From Eremothecium cymbalariae DBVPG#7215 (lineage: Eukaryota; Ascomycota; Saccharomycetes; Saccharomycetales; Saccharomycetaceae), in contig NC_016454.1 in assembly GCF_000235365.1 (NCBI RefSeq), forward strand, positions 186,001 through 250,000: a DNA stretch of 64,000 nucleotides. Direction: 5' to 3'. Both the position numbers and the translations under genes were made by a program. Shown here in pieces: positions 9,284 to 19,674 of the stretch; position 1 is the stretch's first letter, and the number at the start of each line of letters is the position of its first letter. Under the pieces are notes generated by a model. The model had not been told where the DNA came from, made no database searches, and saw nothing but the letters and a program-made list of their open reading frames with translations.

Positions 9284-10138
9284 CTATTTGTCCTTCCTCT
9301 TATCAAATAGCTGACTCCAATGTTTGACATTTTCATTAAAAGTGTCATCAAGGTCAGTGCATTGGAAACTTAGAACCTGCTTCCATTTATCCAAAAGGTC
9401 TTCGAACTCTTCAGAACTCGTCACCAGCTGAACTTCTTGTAGCAACACATCATCTGTCTCGCCAAGATCAATGCCATCCTCCATGGCACATTTCCTCGTA
9501 AATTGAACAACTTCCATGGTTAGATCTCCAGTGGTTACCGAGGAAGAAGACTCGATAAACCACTGAACAAATTTCACATATACCCTGTACGTCTTATCAA
9601 CCATTGCAATAGATCCTGGGCTCAACACCAAGTCTTGATTTAACGTCTTAGAAATAGTCTCACTTCGTAAAGACTGTGTAAGATAGTAATTCAGCAAATC
9701 TATGATTTCCAAATACCGAATAAAGAATGATCCCAAAGGTTTGACCAAGTTCTGCAATGGATTTCCAATAGTAGAAAAATCAGGCTTATAATTATACAGG
9801 AAATCATTTAAAAACCTCAGCTTCTTAACATATTTGATCAACGTAGCTCGTTCAAATCTAAGAGTGGTAACCTTTCTTTGATAATTGATATACTTGTTCA
9901 AGAAATCAATATAACGTGAGATATAACTTGCCTGTTGCTGCAATACCTGTTCCGTTAGTTCCAGTATTGTTTCAGTTATCTGAAGTTGCGGCATGATGAA
10001 GTCATAATAATCCTGAGTATTTTGTTCAGCAATCTTCTTCTTAGATGCACTTAAAGTAGATGCAGAATCCTCTTTTAGTTCGTGATCATTTTGCACATCT
10101 TGAATCGGGATATTACTTTCTATACCAGAGCTTGCCAT
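9284..10138 (-). CDS. SHE2: SHE2, RNA-binding protein for mRNA localisation
   Basis: All-helical RNA-binding protein, unique to these yeasts, that recognises zipcode hairpins of bud-localised mRNAs such as ASH1 and links them through She3 to myosin Myo4. The core is easy to recognise: KVTTLRFERATLIKYVKKLRF corresponds to the basic RNA-binding helix of S. cerevisiae She2 (RVATLRFERTTLIKFVKKLRF), and EIIDLLNYYLTQSL, VKFVQWFIES, LTMEVVQFTRKCAMEDG and IDLGETDD follow in order. At 284 residues it is about 38 longer than S. cerevisiae She2, mainly by an acidic, Ser-rich N-terminal extension (residues 1-40) starting at the ATG at 10136-10138. It corresponds to YKL130C and lies next to the YKL129C/YMR109W myosin gene, in the expected order. 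Confidence 0.95.
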   Translation of the reverse strand: MASSGIESNIPIQDVQNDHELKEDSASTLSASKKKIAEQNTQDYYDFIMPQLQITETILELTEQVLQQQASYISRYIDFLNKYINYQRKVTTLRFERATLIKYVKKLRFLNDFLYNYKPDFSTIGNPLQNLVKPLGSFFIRYLEIIDLLNYYLTQSLRSETISKTLNQDLVLSPGSIAMVDKTYRVYVKFVQWFIESSSSVTTGDLTMEVVQFTRKCAMEDGIDLGETDDVLLQEVQLVTSSEEFEDLLDKWKQVLSFQCTDLDDTFNENVKHWSQLFDKRKDK

Positions 10139-10895
10139 GGCAGTTGTAAAACGACTTTGGGTTTTGGTTAATTCAACTAGTTTGGTAAATTACTACCAAA
10201 CGTCTTCCAAAAACGACTTCCGACAACAACACTTAAATTCAAAAGATCAGATGACCTGATTTTCTAACTGAATAAGAAATGAACCGTTTCAGGCCTTTTC
10301 GATGTGTTGGTCTTATATGGATTCGTCATGATTTGTTTGTAATTTTTCAGGCTAACGTTAACTGCGGGTATTCCGCGCCAAGGGAGAACTTAGAATGAGC
10401 GGATGTAATGCAGTAATTGAGTTGATGTTCAAGTGAACACTTCCCCGTTGATGAACGCTTGCTTATAATATATCCTGAAACTTATATTTGCCTTTATCAT
10501 GTGGTACATATATCCATCCTTAATTCTGCTCATGGAACTTCTCATAAAATAGTAGGAAACTAAGAAACGAAGCAGCAGCTATATCGAAATTACCACTTTG
10601 TTCAAGCTCTATCGCCCCTCAATGATATTCTTGGAAACCAAGTAAATCGATTCTACTCGCATGTGTTTATGTTATATCTTAAGCAGCATTTCTACAGTTA
10701 TTTATGTCTCATTGCGTTCATGTTTTTTTGCTCGAGTAAGCAGTTATAACATCAATTATGTAAAAATATAAGGCTAATGAATTTAGAATAAAATGGAGAA
10801 AGGTTCATTGATATAGTTAGAAAAGATTGAAGTATATATATCTAATTAATCGATTTCTATATTACATAATTACATATAGTCCAGATAATGTAGCT
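10139..10895. other. Intergenic: SHE2 promoter and MYO5 3' region
   Basis: AT-rich. I see no gene, RNA gene or repeat. HFD1 (YMR110C), which might be expected in this neighbourhood, is absent. Confidence 0.6.
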
Positions 10896-13800
10896 TCACC
10901 AGTCATCGTCGTCCTCATTATCTTTTTCCTCCTCAGAATCTTCATGGCGCATCTTGTTAGCCCGAGCAGCCAATGCACTTGCTAATCCAGCACTAAAGCC
11001 TGAGGCAGGAGTAGGATCCGAGTCAACAGCAGAGTTTGGTGGGACAGGAGTATTTATAGGCTTTGGCGCATTATCAGTTTCTTTGTACTCCACGATGTAA
11101 GCTGTGGGGACCCAGCCTTCTTTAGAACCGTTTAATGTTTTAGCAAGTGACCAACCACTAGGATCCGATTTAGAAATGTAGATAATGTCGCCTTTTCTTA
11201 AAGGTAGTTCACTTCCAGACCCGGTTCCAGCAAAATCATAAGCAGCTTGATATCTAGGTTCGGCGGGTTTAGCTGCGGGAGGTGGGGGAGGAGGGGGTGG
11301 TGATGGTGGGGCGGTCTTCGCAGATTCTGTAGAAGTTCCTAGATTTGGTCTCTGAACAGGCGTCTTACCGGGTGTTGATGAGTTAACAGGTTTTTTGGCA
11401 TACGGATTTTGTGGCTGTTTTGCATGTTGTTGTTGTTGTTGCTGCTGCTGTGGAGCTTGGTGGCGAACTTGTGCTGGTAGTTCATGTCCTGCTGTCTTAG
11501 CAGGGCGGGCGGGACGATATACAGCTTTGGCAGCATTGGCAGCATGGTTTGAAATTGGCATGGAAGGATGTTGTACTGGTTTCCTATTCACATTTGGTAA
11601 GGGCTCTGGAGCCTTCTTGTGGTGCTGGGCCTCAAAAGGAATTTGAGTATTTGTGTGAGAAGGTGGAACTGGTCTAGAATTAGCAGTAGCAAAACTACGA
11701 TTGCCGTTTAACGCACTTGGAAAGTCAGAAGCGTAAGAACTCAAACCCGTAGGTTTCTTATGCTGAACAGAATTCCCAGGACGACCTCTACGAACGGAAA
11801 TTGTACTCGATTTGTAGATGTCCCCGTATTTTGGAGCCGTCTCGTTTACATGAGATTTCACGATGTGTATTTTCCCTGGCTTTTTTTGGTACTCAATTGT
11901 TGGACCGATTCTAATGTCGATACGGTTATTCAATTTCTTTAGATGTGCAATTAATTCGGTCTTGAAATACGTATTTATCAAGGGGTCTGGATGAGTTGCA
12001 CCATTCACAAATATACCAACCCAATCATCCTGTAGATTGGTCAAGCTCACAAATTGGATCCTGCCCACATCAATTTTATAATCCACGGAATAAGAAAGTT
12101 GATTTTCGACAACTGTTTTCCCAATAATATATAAGTTGGTTGGTGTTAATATTATAGTCTTGGATAGTCTTTGAGCAGATCTACCAAATTTAGAATGCAA
12201 AGACTCACCATCAATAGAGAATATAACATGCTCGTCAATTCCAGCCTTCCTTTTAATGAAAGCACCTTTAGACTTCAGCTCATTACATGACAAATAATCA
12301 CCGAGAAATGCTCGATAGCCAAGCAAAGACATAGCTCTCCTCTCTTTCCTACCGCCCAATAAATTGTTACCATAGTCGCGCAATTTTTCAAACTTATTAC
12401 CATGCTTTTTTTCCCTTATTGCACGCTGAATTCGCATGGCTGAATCAATTCTTCTTTGCAAGAATCTTCTCCAAGCCCTTTGAATTCTAGCAGCCATGTT
12501 GTGCCAATATTTGTCTCGCATATGCTCTAAAGCAAACAAAGTTTCTGGAGTTTTGATGAACACCTTAGAAACCCCTAATTGATATTCCTTAGTAGGAATA
12601 GATGTGTCCTTTAATATTTGCTTAACAGCATCTAAAGTTTCGCCATGCCAAGTATAATCACCTGCATAAGAACACATAGGCGACAACAAGTAGAATCTCT
12701 CCACAAATTTATCAAACGTTTGTCTGTAAGCAAACCCTGCTCTTCTGATACGAACATTTTCTTGCAACCCTAAATACTTGATTTGATGCAGGATTTGTTG
12801 GTCATCGTAATCATTTGGTGATTTGGTTTGATTTGGTTTTATGGTTCTAATGTATGAAGGTTGAGATTTGGATAATGTATCTACCAATTCATTGGCACTC
12901 TTTATAATTTTGTCACCCGCGGTTGGTGGTCTTTTTTTCGAAGTTCTATCTGATCCATCCGTAAATATGGTTGACAAAAATGGATTAGATGTTGTTCCAA
13001 TCAAATCAACCAAGTCCTTTTGTAAATGATCCTTATTCTTATTAGTCATGCCATCGATATCATATGTTACATCACCGGCATAGTGTTTAATTATGAACTT
13101 TGAAGAGCGCGCCTCAAAATGTGGATTCGATGAAAAGAAATTCAACCGTTGGGCAAAAGCTTGGTCAGCTGCATTAGAGTCTGCATGAGCAGTTGCAACT
13201 GAGTCATTTAGTGCGGCAAAAATCCCAGGTGGTCTTCTCGCTTCAATTAGGTCACAAACAACCTTATTATCAAAATATTTGATAGGCGTCCACTGGATCT
13301 GTTCCCTTGCATATTCATCTTGTTCCGACTTTAAGGTTAATTGAATGAAGATTTGCTGTAATTTTTCATTGACGTAATTGATACAAATTTGTTCAAAAGA
13401 GTTATGGTCGAATATCTCAAATCCGTAGATATCCAAGATACCAATGGACTTATCTGCACCTGGAAAAGCATGTAGTGAAACATTTACTCTATCTACAATC
13501 CACTCAAATAAATTATTGTAGATGGCCATTGCTAAAGCATCCCTAACTGCCGTGGCTTGAACAATATTTAGTGGAACGTTGTAAATGGAACCTCTTTTCA
13601 TACCATGGTTGGTTTCTATAACCCTCTCAACAAGCGATTTTAGTAACAAATCAGGATCCACTTGTAAAAGATAAGCTAAGAAATCAGTCACTGTAGTGTC
13701 TCCAACTTGAGCGTTACCCTCATCATTTTCTGCAAAAGTGATATTGCCAATCCATAAAATCGCTGCTAACATCCTAAATATTTCATCTTGTTCTGCCTGG

Positions 13801-14657
13801 GACAACCCTATAACCCCCATGGCCTTCAAAGTCTCCTTGTAATCCTCCAAATCATCAATAGTATCCACAGAAGTGCACCCAGATGCAGAAGTATAAATAT
13901 AATGTTCAGGTAACTGAACACCATAAATCTTTCTATATGTATCTGATGCACCCCTCGTGAATTGGTAGAATATATGAAAATTCCTCTCATTTTTGATCTG
14001 GCTCACGACTCTCTGTTTTTCCAACAAATAATTCGTAATATTACCAGCACAAGGTTCGAATTGGGAATTAAACCTGATTTCCAAATACTTACCGTGCCTC
14101 GAAGAATTGTTATTGCGCAACGTTTTAGCGCAACCAAACGATTCTAACAATGGGTTCGTCGCCAAAACCATATCTTTTATCTTACCAATCGACTGCTCAT
14201 GTGACGAGGATACAGAAGCAATATATTGCATAATCCGCTTGGCCGCCTCAGTCTTACCAGCTCCAGACTCACCAGAAATAATAACACATTGATTTTCATT
14301 ATACGCCCTCAAGTTGTAATACATAGATTCTGCAATCCCAAAAACATGTGGTGGCACTTCTAACCTATTTTTCCCCTTATATGTCGCTAGCACTTGGTCC
14401 GTATATATACCCAAGTCTCTAAATGGATTCACACTGATCAACACATGCCCAATATATGTGTAAATTGTACCATTTTGAAACCTCTTCTTCAAATTCTCAT
14501 TGATATGGGAATCTGTTATCTGCGATAATAGCGTCAAATCAGAAACCCCAACCTCCTTTTTCTTACCTGAATCAAACGTCGCCTTCTTAATGTTTGCTGA
14601 CCTCTTAACAGGTGGCTGAGCTGTCTTATTCCGGACACCTCTCTTAATTATTGCCAT
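10896..14657 (-). CDS. MYO5: MYO5/MYO3, type I myosin of actin patches
   Basis: Single-headed myosin that drives endocytic vesicle internalisation and activates the Arp2/3 complex. The motor (about 35-715) has the P-loop GESGAGKT at 129-136, switch regions NNNSSRHGK and LDIYGFEIF, and the TEDS-rule serine in MKRGSIYN at residue 357, the same number as the PAK-phosphorylated Ser357 of S. cerevisiae Myo5. IQ motifs follow ([27 protein letters not shown]), then a basic TH1 membrane-binding tail, a Pro/Gln-rich TH2 with a poly-Gln run and a run of nine prolines, an SH3 domain ([18 protein letters not shown] to [11 protein letters not shown]) and an acidic end ([12 protein letters not shown]) for Arp2/3. 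The total of 1253 lies between Myo5 and Myo3. It is the unduplicated ancestor-type gene of YMR109W and YKL129C. Confidence 0.97.
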   Translation of the reverse strand: MAIIKRGVRNKTAQPPVKRSANIKKATFDSGKKKEVGVSDLTLLSQITDSHINENLKKRFQNGTIYTYIGHVLISVNPFRDLGIYTDQVLATYKGKNRLEVPPHVFGIAESMYYNLRAYNENQCVIISGESGAGKTEAAKRIMQYIASVSSSHEQSIGKIKDMVLATNPLLESFGCAKTLRNNNSSRHGKYLEIRFNSQFEPCAGNITNYLLEKQRVVSQIKNERNFHIFYQFTRGASDTYRKIYGVQLPEHYIYTSASGCTSVDTIDDLEDYKETLKAMGVIGLSQAEQDEIFRMLAAILWIGNITFAENDEGNAQVGDTTVTDFLAYLLQVDPDLLLKSLVERVIETNHGMKRGSIYNVPLNIVQATAVRDALAMAIYNNLFEWIVDRVNVSLHAFPGADKSIGILDIYGFEIFDHNSFEQICINYVNEKLQQIFIQLTLKSEQDEYAREQIQWTPIKYFDNKVVCDLIEARRPPGIFAALNDSVATAHADSNAADQAFAQRLNFFSSNPHFEARSSKFIIKHYAGDVTYDIDGMTNKNKDHLQKDLVDLIGTTSNPFLSTIFTDGSDRTSKKRPPTAGDKIIKSANELVDTLSKSQPSYIRTIKPNQTKSPNDYDDQQILHQIKYLGLQENVRIRRAGFAYRQTFDKFVERFYLLSPMCSYAGDYTWHGETLDAVKQILKDTSIPTKEYQLGVSKVFIKTPETLFALEHMRDKYWHNMAARIQRAWRRFLQRRIDSAMRIQRAIREKKHGNKFEKLRDYGNNLLGGRKERRAMSLLGYRAFLGDYLSCNELKSKGAFIKRKAGIDEHVIFSIDGESLHSKFGRSAQRLSKTIILTPTNLYIIGKTVVENQLSYSVDYKIDVGRIQFVSLTNLQDDWVGIFVNGATHPDPLINTYFKTELIAHLKKLNNRIDIRIGPTIEYQKKPGKIHIVKSHVNETAPKYGDIYKSSTISVRRGRPGNSVQHKKPTGLSSYASDFPSALNGNRSFATANSRPVPPSHTNTQIPFEAQHHKKAPEPLPNVNRKPVQHPSMPISNHAANAAKAVYRPARPAKTAGHELPAQVRHQAPQQQQQQQQHAKQPQNPYAKKPVNSSTPGKTPVQRPNLGTSTESAKTAPPSPPPPPPPPAAKPAEPRYQAAYDFAGTGSGSELPLRKGDIIYISKSDPSGWSLAKTLNGSKEGWVPTAYIVEYKETDNAPKPINTPVPPNSAVDSDPTPASGFSAGLASALAARANKMRHEDSEEEKDNEDDDDW

Positions 14658-15132
14658 CCTACTGCACCGACTTCTCTGTAGCTATGATAAATCTGAACAA
14701 TCTCACACCTATTCTATTTATGCATTTAATGTAAATGCAAGTCCATCTGTAAATATCCACTAAATATCGATACTAATTAGTTAATTGATGCCCTTTATAG
14801 AAGAACTATAGGGAGAAATACGACGTCGTCCCCTATATGAAATAATAGAAAATTAGATATCGCAAGATACGAACTACATCAAACATCAATGAAACCAACT
14901 CTTGATGGTAAAGCGATGATGAGTGGCAATTAGAGTGGTATTGGTGCACGGCAGGGCCTTTACTGGGGGCTCTTCAGGCAACATTCGTTGAATTTATCCA
15001 GTTATAAGTCAAAAACATCTAGAATATTACATATGATGGGCTAAAAGGCCTTGAGAACCCAATGGGTATATTCAGCATATATATTATACATCTAATAAAT
15101 ATTCAGCATGAGGTTTGCTTATGCATGTAGGA
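14658..15132. other. Intergenic: MYO5 promoter and ILV2 3' region
   Basis: No further gene or structured element is apparent in this stretch. Confidence 0.6.
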
Positions 15133-17139
15133 TTAATATGCACCACCTGTTCTTTTATTTCGTAATTCAGCTTGTTCCTTTTCTACTTCCGGATCAAAGT
15201 CGATGAATTCGTGTAATGCTTTACCTGCTGGAACCATAGGTAACACAGGGATTTTGCTGTCTATCACAACATCTAGCAAAACGGCACCTTTATGATTTAT
15301 AAATTCCTTCAAGGAAGAGTCTAAGTCTCCCTGTTTATCCAGCCGCATGCCCCTTATGCCCATGGCTTCTGCGACTTTAACAAAGTCCGGATTCAATTGG
15401 TGAGACTGCGAGTAACGATGTTCGTAGAATAAAGATTGCCATTGTGTTACCATGCCTTGCTCTCCGTTGTTCAAAAGCAATATTTTAACTGGCGTTCCTG
15501 CTTGCACAGTGGTGGAAAGTTCTGTGATGGTCATGTTCAAGGAAGCGTCTCCGTCTATATCAATTACCAATGCGTTCGGCCTCGCTACTTGAGCTCCAAT
15601 GGCCGCTGGGAGCCCGAATCCCATCGTACCTAACCCTCCTGAAGTGATGAATGACCAAGGTTTTTTCCATTGCCAGTGTTGAGCAGCCCACATCTGATGC
15701 TGCCCCACGCCTGTGGTGACAATAACGTCCTTGCCTGTGGAATTTGAAATCTCAGATAGCCGAGCAATGACTGTTTGAGGTTTAATCCCCGAATCCGGTG
15801 TTTCCTTCTGATAAGCATATGGATACTGCTCCTTCCACTTATATATTTGGCCAAGCCACTCAGGTCGCGTTTCGACAGGGTCTATCAACGGTAGGATTTT
15901 TGCCAGATTAGCAGTAACATCTCCCTCCACAGCTACCTGGGCATCAATAACCTTGTTGATGTTTTTGGGAGAAATTTCCAAGTGCACGATACCACCACGT
16001 CCCTCAGCGGCAGCTTTACGAGCTTCTGGTGCAAACTTGGCCACGTTACCAGTCACACGGTCATCGAAACGAGCGCCAAGCGCCACAATGACATCGGCGT
16101 TTTGTATCGCAATATTTGCAGCCGCACTACCGTGCATACCAAGCATATCTAGAGACTTAGGATCATCTTGATCAAAGGCGCCCAACCCATGTAGAGTAGT
16201 CGTTACGGGTATTTGAGCGCGTTCAGCAAGCTCCTTTAAAACTTTTGGTCCAAGCTCATTGTTAAGAATCCCCGCTCCGACGTACAAGAGAGGTTTCTTG
16301 GCCATATTGATCAACTTAGCAGCATTAGCTATTGTCTTCACGGTGTGCTGGTCGACCACATGCCTCGTCAACTCCTCCAAAGTGTTCGAAGGTAGAGTAG
16401 AGGTCATCGGAATCGGCGATTTTAAAACAGATGCCGTTACATCCTTGGGCAAATCCACAAGCACCGGGCCTGGTCTACCAGATGTCGCTATTTCAAAAGC
16501 TTCGTTGATACGCCGCGGCAACTCCTCCACACTATTAACCATAACATTCCACTTAGTACAAGACCTGGAAATCCCAACCACATCAGCTTCCTGGAAAGCA
16601 TCCGTCCCGATTGCAGACCTTGGCACTTGTCCCGTGAAAACAACCATCGGCACTCCATCCGCCAGCGCATCCGCCATAGGCGTCACAACATTAGTCGCCC
16701 CCGGCCCCGACGTCACCAAAACAACCCCAGGTTTCCCCGAGGCCTTCGCATAGCCCTCCGCCATGTGGCCTGCCCCTTGCTCGTGTTTCGGAAGAACAAA
16801 CTTGAAAACATCTGAACTATAAATCGCATCGAAAACCGGTAAAATAGCACCCCCAGGAAACCCAAAAATCGTATCCACCTTGTGTCGACGCATCATCTCG
16901 TGAAAAATCTCCCCCCCGGTAAGACCAACCAACGAATTGTCCATCGAACTATTAGAAAACGACCTAACTTCGTCTTGCACGCCATATCTCTCCTTCAAAG
17001 AAGATGATTCCCATGCCTCCCTTCTCGTCGTCCCACTCGGACTCCACAACCCCGCACTACATCTTATTCCCCTCTTATGTATGAGCCCGGCTACCGCTGC
17101 CCTCCTTCTAAAACTGCCAAATAATTTCTGTCTGATCAT
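15133..17139 (-). CDS. ILV2: ILV2, acetolactate synthase catalytic subunit
   Basis: Mitochondrial thiamine-diphosphate enzyme that makes acetolactate or acetohydroxybutyrate, the first common step of valine and isoleucine synthesis. The N-domain starts at LTGGEIFHEMMRRHKVDTIFGFPGGAILP, includes the catalytic-Glu region LPKHEQGAGHMAEGYAKASG, continues through a central FAD-type domain (GARFDDRVTGN) and ends with the ThDP/Mg motif IDIDGDASLNM and the C-terminal loop EQGMVTQWQSLFYEHRYS. I place the start at the ATG at 17137-17139 (MIRQKLFGSFRRRAAV): S. cerevisiae Ilv2 also begins MIRQ, the segment is a good matrix signal, and the TATA box lies 86-95 bp upstream. In-frame ATGs at 17172 and 17202 are too close to the TATA box. 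The length is 669. It corresponds to YMR108W. Confidence 0.96.
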   Translation of the reverse strand: MIRQKLFGSFRRRAAVAGLIHKRGIRCSAGLWSPSGTTRREAWESSSLKERYGVQDEVRSFSNSSMDNSLVGLTGGEIFHEMMRRHKVDTIFGFPGGAILPVFDAIYSSDVFKFVLPKHEQGAGHMAEGYAKASGKPGVVLVTSGPGATNVVTPMADALADGVPMVVFTGQVPRSAIGTDAFQEADVVGISRSCTKWNVMVNSVEELPRRINEAFEIATSGRPGPVLVDLPKDVTASVLKSPIPMTSTLPSNTLEELTRHVVDQHTVKTIANAAKLINMAKKPLLYVGAGILNNELGPKVLKELAERAQIPVTTTLHGLGAFDQDDPKSLDMLGMHGSAAANIAIQNADVIVALGARFDDRVTGNVAKFAPEARKAAAEGRGGIVHLEISPKNINKVIDAQVAVEGDVTANLAKILPLIDPVETRPEWLGQIYKWKEQYPYAYQKETPDSGIKPQTVIARLSEISNSTGKDVIVTTGVGQHQMWAAQHWQWKKPWSFITSGGLGTMGFGLPAAIGAQVARPNALVIDIDGDASLNMTITELSTTVQAGTPVKILLLNNGEQGMVTQWQSLFYEHRYSQSHQLNPDFVKVAEAMGIRGMRLDKQGDLDSSLKEFINHKGAVLLDVVIDSKIPVLPMVPAGKALHEFIDFDPEVEKEQAELRNKRTGGAY

Positions 17140-17224
17140 CGCCCAAAGTACCCTCTTCTTACCACTCAGCATTGCCGCATTCGAAACGTGCCCCACACAC
17201 ATATACACTATGAACACACGACAG

Positions 17225-17234
17225 TATATATATA
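17225..17234 (-). promoter_or_regulatory. ILV2 TATA box
   Basis: TATATATA on the minus strand, about 90 bp before the preferred ILV2 start, a normal yeast distance. Confidence 0.55.
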
Positions 17235-17285
17235 GCACACAAGAATATATCAGAAATTAGCTGCTGTGTGTTGTTTTTTATTAGG

Positions 17286-17292
17286 TGAGTCA
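17286..17292 (-). promoter_or_regulatory. Gcn4 site before ILV2
   Basis: TGAGTCA is a perfect match to the Gcn4 consensus TGASTCA, about 150 bp upstream of the ILV2 start and 55 bp upstream of its TATA box. A near match, TGACTCT, lies at 17317-17323. This fits control of branched-chain amino acid synthesis by general amino acid control; occupancy is inferred. Confidence 0.7.
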
Positions 17293-17570
17293 TTTGGAAA
17301 ATTTTTCTAAAAACGATGACTCTCGAAACTAGGTCACAATGTATTCAAACCCCAGAAACAGCAAACTTCGCACAAAACTGGACGTGGAGGGACGTGGACG
17401 GGGGAGAGGCTCAATGGCGATTAAAAGCAGGGCGGCAGGGTCCTGATAGCCAGGCGGCCCGGTACCGGCTCGAGCCAGCAGGGCGGAGACGGCCTTTTTT
17501 CTTGACGATGTATTACTCGTTTGCTTTAGTACTAAGCGTATAACAATGTAGATATAGATACATAGATAGA

Positions 17571-18611
17571 TCATGCGTCTGGTGCATCAGCTGCCGCTGG
17601 CGCGACAGGGCCTACCACAGCAAACACAAAGCCGCTGGTTGGCAGATGCAACACAGGCGGGTGCCCCATTGCTCTGAGCGCTGCTGCAATGGCGCCGGAA
17701 TGGGACGTGATGGAGACATAGCGTTCGGGGCGTTCGAATATAGCATCCAAGGCGCTGGCCAAACGGTGGTCTATCTCAGCTCTGGTCTCCCGATGAGCAG
17801 GCGACCACAGCGCATCCTCCTCCGGGTAACAGACCTCGTACTGCAGGTCGACCACTGCAGCATGGCCCAGGGCCTGGTGCTGGTAGGCGCACAGCACCTC
17901 GCTGTGGTTCAGCCGCCGGTCGCAGGTGTGCACTCCCAACGTCTCACGCAGGTTCTCGCACACGTGGACGGGCACATTGGGCGAGCCCACGACGGGCAAG
18001 TGGTCGTACACCTGGCCCCACGACTTGATGTAGGTCTCCAAGCAGCGGCGCATTGGCGACGTGTAGAAGCGCTGTGGCACACCAATCTCATTCACCATGG
18101 GCACCAGCCAGGTGCGAGCAGCATCGATCTGCTCCTCCACACCCTGCGGCGTGAGCCGCGCATCCAGCCATGTGATGTTGCCATCCCCGTCGAGATGCGA
18201 CCAGTACGAGTCCCACGCAGGCGTACCGTAACTCTGCTCTGCAGCATTGTGGTACCCCTGCCCGTGGCGACCAAGAATAACCAGTTTCGCATCGTCTGGA
18301 ATGCTACCGTACAACTCGTTCCACGACTGCGCGTGGAGGAATTGCAAGTGTTCGTTGTTGGATCCATCAAGACCATTCCTCCCCGGCTCTGACGCAGACA
18401 CAAACCCACTGAAGTACCCCGGAAGAGCCCTGTATTTGCTAGTCATCCCACCGCCGACTACCTGTTCTTCTTGCTGGTCTCCGTGGTGGAAATCCAGCAA
18501 CTTAGCCCCCCTTGCCTCTTGACCTGCAAAACCCTCCAACGCTCGAGGACCACTCGCGTTGACGGACGAAACGACACAACAAACCACGTAAAAGCAACTG
18601 CCTTTCAACAT
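17571..18611 (-). CDS. PMU1: PMU1-type histidine phosphatase (phosphomutase homologue)
   Basis: Member of the phosphoglycerate-mutase-like histidine phosphatase superfamily. The phosphate-binding motif LVILGRHGQGYHNAAEQSYG, with the catalytic His, is at about residues 111-130. RFYTSPMRRCLETYIKSW carries the conserved Arg, LRETLGVHTCDRRLNHSE gives the second half of the site, and SITSHSGAI contains the C-terminal catalytic His. The S. cerevisiae protein begins near residue 54 of this one (MTSKYRALPGYFSGF resembles MSLRAVPGYFVAY). The extra N-terminus, MLKGSCFYVVCCVVSSVNAS, looks like a secretion signal, so this enzyme may be extracellular or vacuolar. The alternative is a start at the internal Met. 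The gene is unusually GC-rich. It occupies the YKL128C position between ILV2 and SPG4. A TATATA box lies about 80 bp upstream. Confidence 0.9.
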   Translation of the reverse strand: MLKGSCFYVVCCVVSSVNASGPRALEGFAGQEARGAKLLDFHHGDQQEEQVVGGGMTSKYRALPGYFSGFVSASEPGRNGLDGSNNEHLQFLHAQSWNELYGSIPDDAKLVILGRHGQGYHNAAEQSYGTPAWDSYWSHLDGDGNITWLDARLTPQGVEEQIDAARTWLVPMVNEIGVPQRFYTSPMRRCLETYIKSWGQVYDHLPVVGSPNVPVHVCENLRETLGVHTCDRRLNHSEVLCAYQHQALGHAAVVDLQYEVCYPEEDALWSPAHRETRAEIDHRLASALDAIFERPERYVSITSHSGAIAAALRAMGHPPVLHLPTSGFVFAVVGPVAPAAADAPDA

Positions 18612-18953
18612 TTTGACTATCGCTAGCGTGTATGTGAGAAAGAACGACTACACCAGGCACAGCACGCAACGTACAACACACACTGGTATATATAAAATAG
18701 CGAGAGAGGCAAAACAGACAAGGCTTTAAAAAGGACCGCAAAAAACGCAACCAAAGCGCCCTCTTGCATACATACATATATACACCACTACCACGCCGCA
18801 CTACCGCTAGCGGAATCATATGTCACATACGTGCCACATGCTTCAACACTTTAAAGCACATGCGCTGGCGGAAAATTAGTGGTGATCCTAATTTCCCCCT
18901 TTTTTGTTCGCTTTTTTGCTGGTACTGTATGGTAACAATCTTCTTTCTCCGAG

Positions 18954-18979
18954 TAGATAGATAGATAGATAGATAGATA
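18954..18979. repeat. TAGA microsatellite
   Basis: About six and a half TAGA units in the PMU1 upstream/SPG4 downstream interval. Confidence 0.85.
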
Positions 18980-19208
18980 AATAGTATGTAGCCGGCGGCA
19001 GGGGCGTGTTAGTTATAGACCGTATGACAACGTGCAGTCCCAGAACAATTGTTCTATGCCCTCCTCGGAGGGATGGCTGCTGGGCTGCGGCTGGCGCCTG
19101 CTGCTTCTGCTGAGGCGGCCGTGGACCGCGGCCGGGCTGGGCGGCCGGCTGCCGCCCACACCGCCGAATAGTGCAGACCAGCGGGACACCATGGACGCAA
19201 AGTCCATT

Positions 19209-19595
19209 TCAAAAATTGACTCTGTTGTTAGGGGCCCCCTTTCTAAGTGTGGTTCTCAAGCGGTCAAACTCGCCCTGGCTCAAGGTGGACAAGTCCACCA
19301 TGTTGGGGTTGTCGGTGGCTTCGCTCAGGCTGCCCTTGCGGGAGCCGGGCTGGAAGGCGCTGCCCTGGGGCAGCGGCACGGCGGCGGCCGCTGGGCCGTC
19401 GGCAAGAGGCATTGGGGCGCCCGCGCCCGCGCCCGCGGGCGCGGGCGCGGGCACCTGCTTCTTTTCTCTGTACTCATCGGCAAAGAGAAGCGTTGTCTTC
19501 CCGGAGCCGATGTTCGAATGGTTACTGCCCATCATGCCGGAGCGCGCGTGTTTGTTTCTGTTGTAGGCTGTGAACTGGTCCAAAATACCCACCAT
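19209..19595 (-). CDS. SPG4: SPG4, stationary-phase protein
   Basis: Short protein required for survival at high temperature in stationary phase in S. cerevisiae; no molecular function is known. The C-terminus MVDLSTLSQGEFDRLRTTLR followed by KGAPNNRVNF aligns with the S. cerevisiae end VDISNMSQGEFLRLYESLRR followed by GEPDNKVNR. The N-terminus (FTAYNRNKHARSGMMGSNHSNIG, then KTTLLFADEYR) also matches in spacing. The middle is a low-complexity Pro/Ala/Gly stretch (PAPAPAGAGAGAP) encoded by a 34-bp perfect palindrome. The length of 128 compares with 115. The start is the ATG at 19593-19595, with TATAAAAA at 19665-19672, 70 bp upstream. It corresponds to YMR107W; the conserved gene order ends here, since YKU80 (YMR106C) does not follow. 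Confidence 0.9.
   Translation of the reverse strand: MVGILDQFTAYNRNKHARSGMMGSNHSNIGSGKTTLLFADEYREKKQVPAPAPAGAGAGAPMPLADGPAAAAVPLPQGSAFQPGSRKGSLSEATDNPNMVDLSTLSQGEFDRLRTTLRKGAPNNRVNF
19419..19452. repeat. 34-bp perfect GC palindrome inside SPG4
   Basis: The sequence is its own reverse complement over 17 + 17 bases centred on CCCGCGGG (centre between 19435 and 19436), with no spacer, and is built of GCGGGC units. It encodes alternating Pro-Ala and Gly-Ala codons in SPG4. Confidence 0.95.
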
Positions 19596-19664
19596 TGTTG
19601 TGTTGGTTCTTCGTTTGGTGCTTTGTGCGTGTGCTGGCGACCTTCTTTTTGTATATCTCTCGGC

Positions 19665-19672
19665 TTTTTATA
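19665..19672 (-). promoter_or_regulatory. SPG4 TATA box
   Basis: TATAAAAA on the minus strand, 70 bp before the SPG4 start codon. Confidence 0.55.
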
Positions 19673-19674
19673 AC

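Noticed and set aside
16259..16753. 164-codon plus-strand open frame antisense to ILV2
   Set aside because: It lies wholly inside ILV2 and mirrors its biased codon use; the sequence has no domain-like character.
17139..17238. Longer ILV2 starting at 17202 or 17172
   Set aside because: These ATGs are 23-55 bp from the TATA box, too close for typical yeast initiation, while the ATG at 17139 gives the family start MIRQ and a good import signal.
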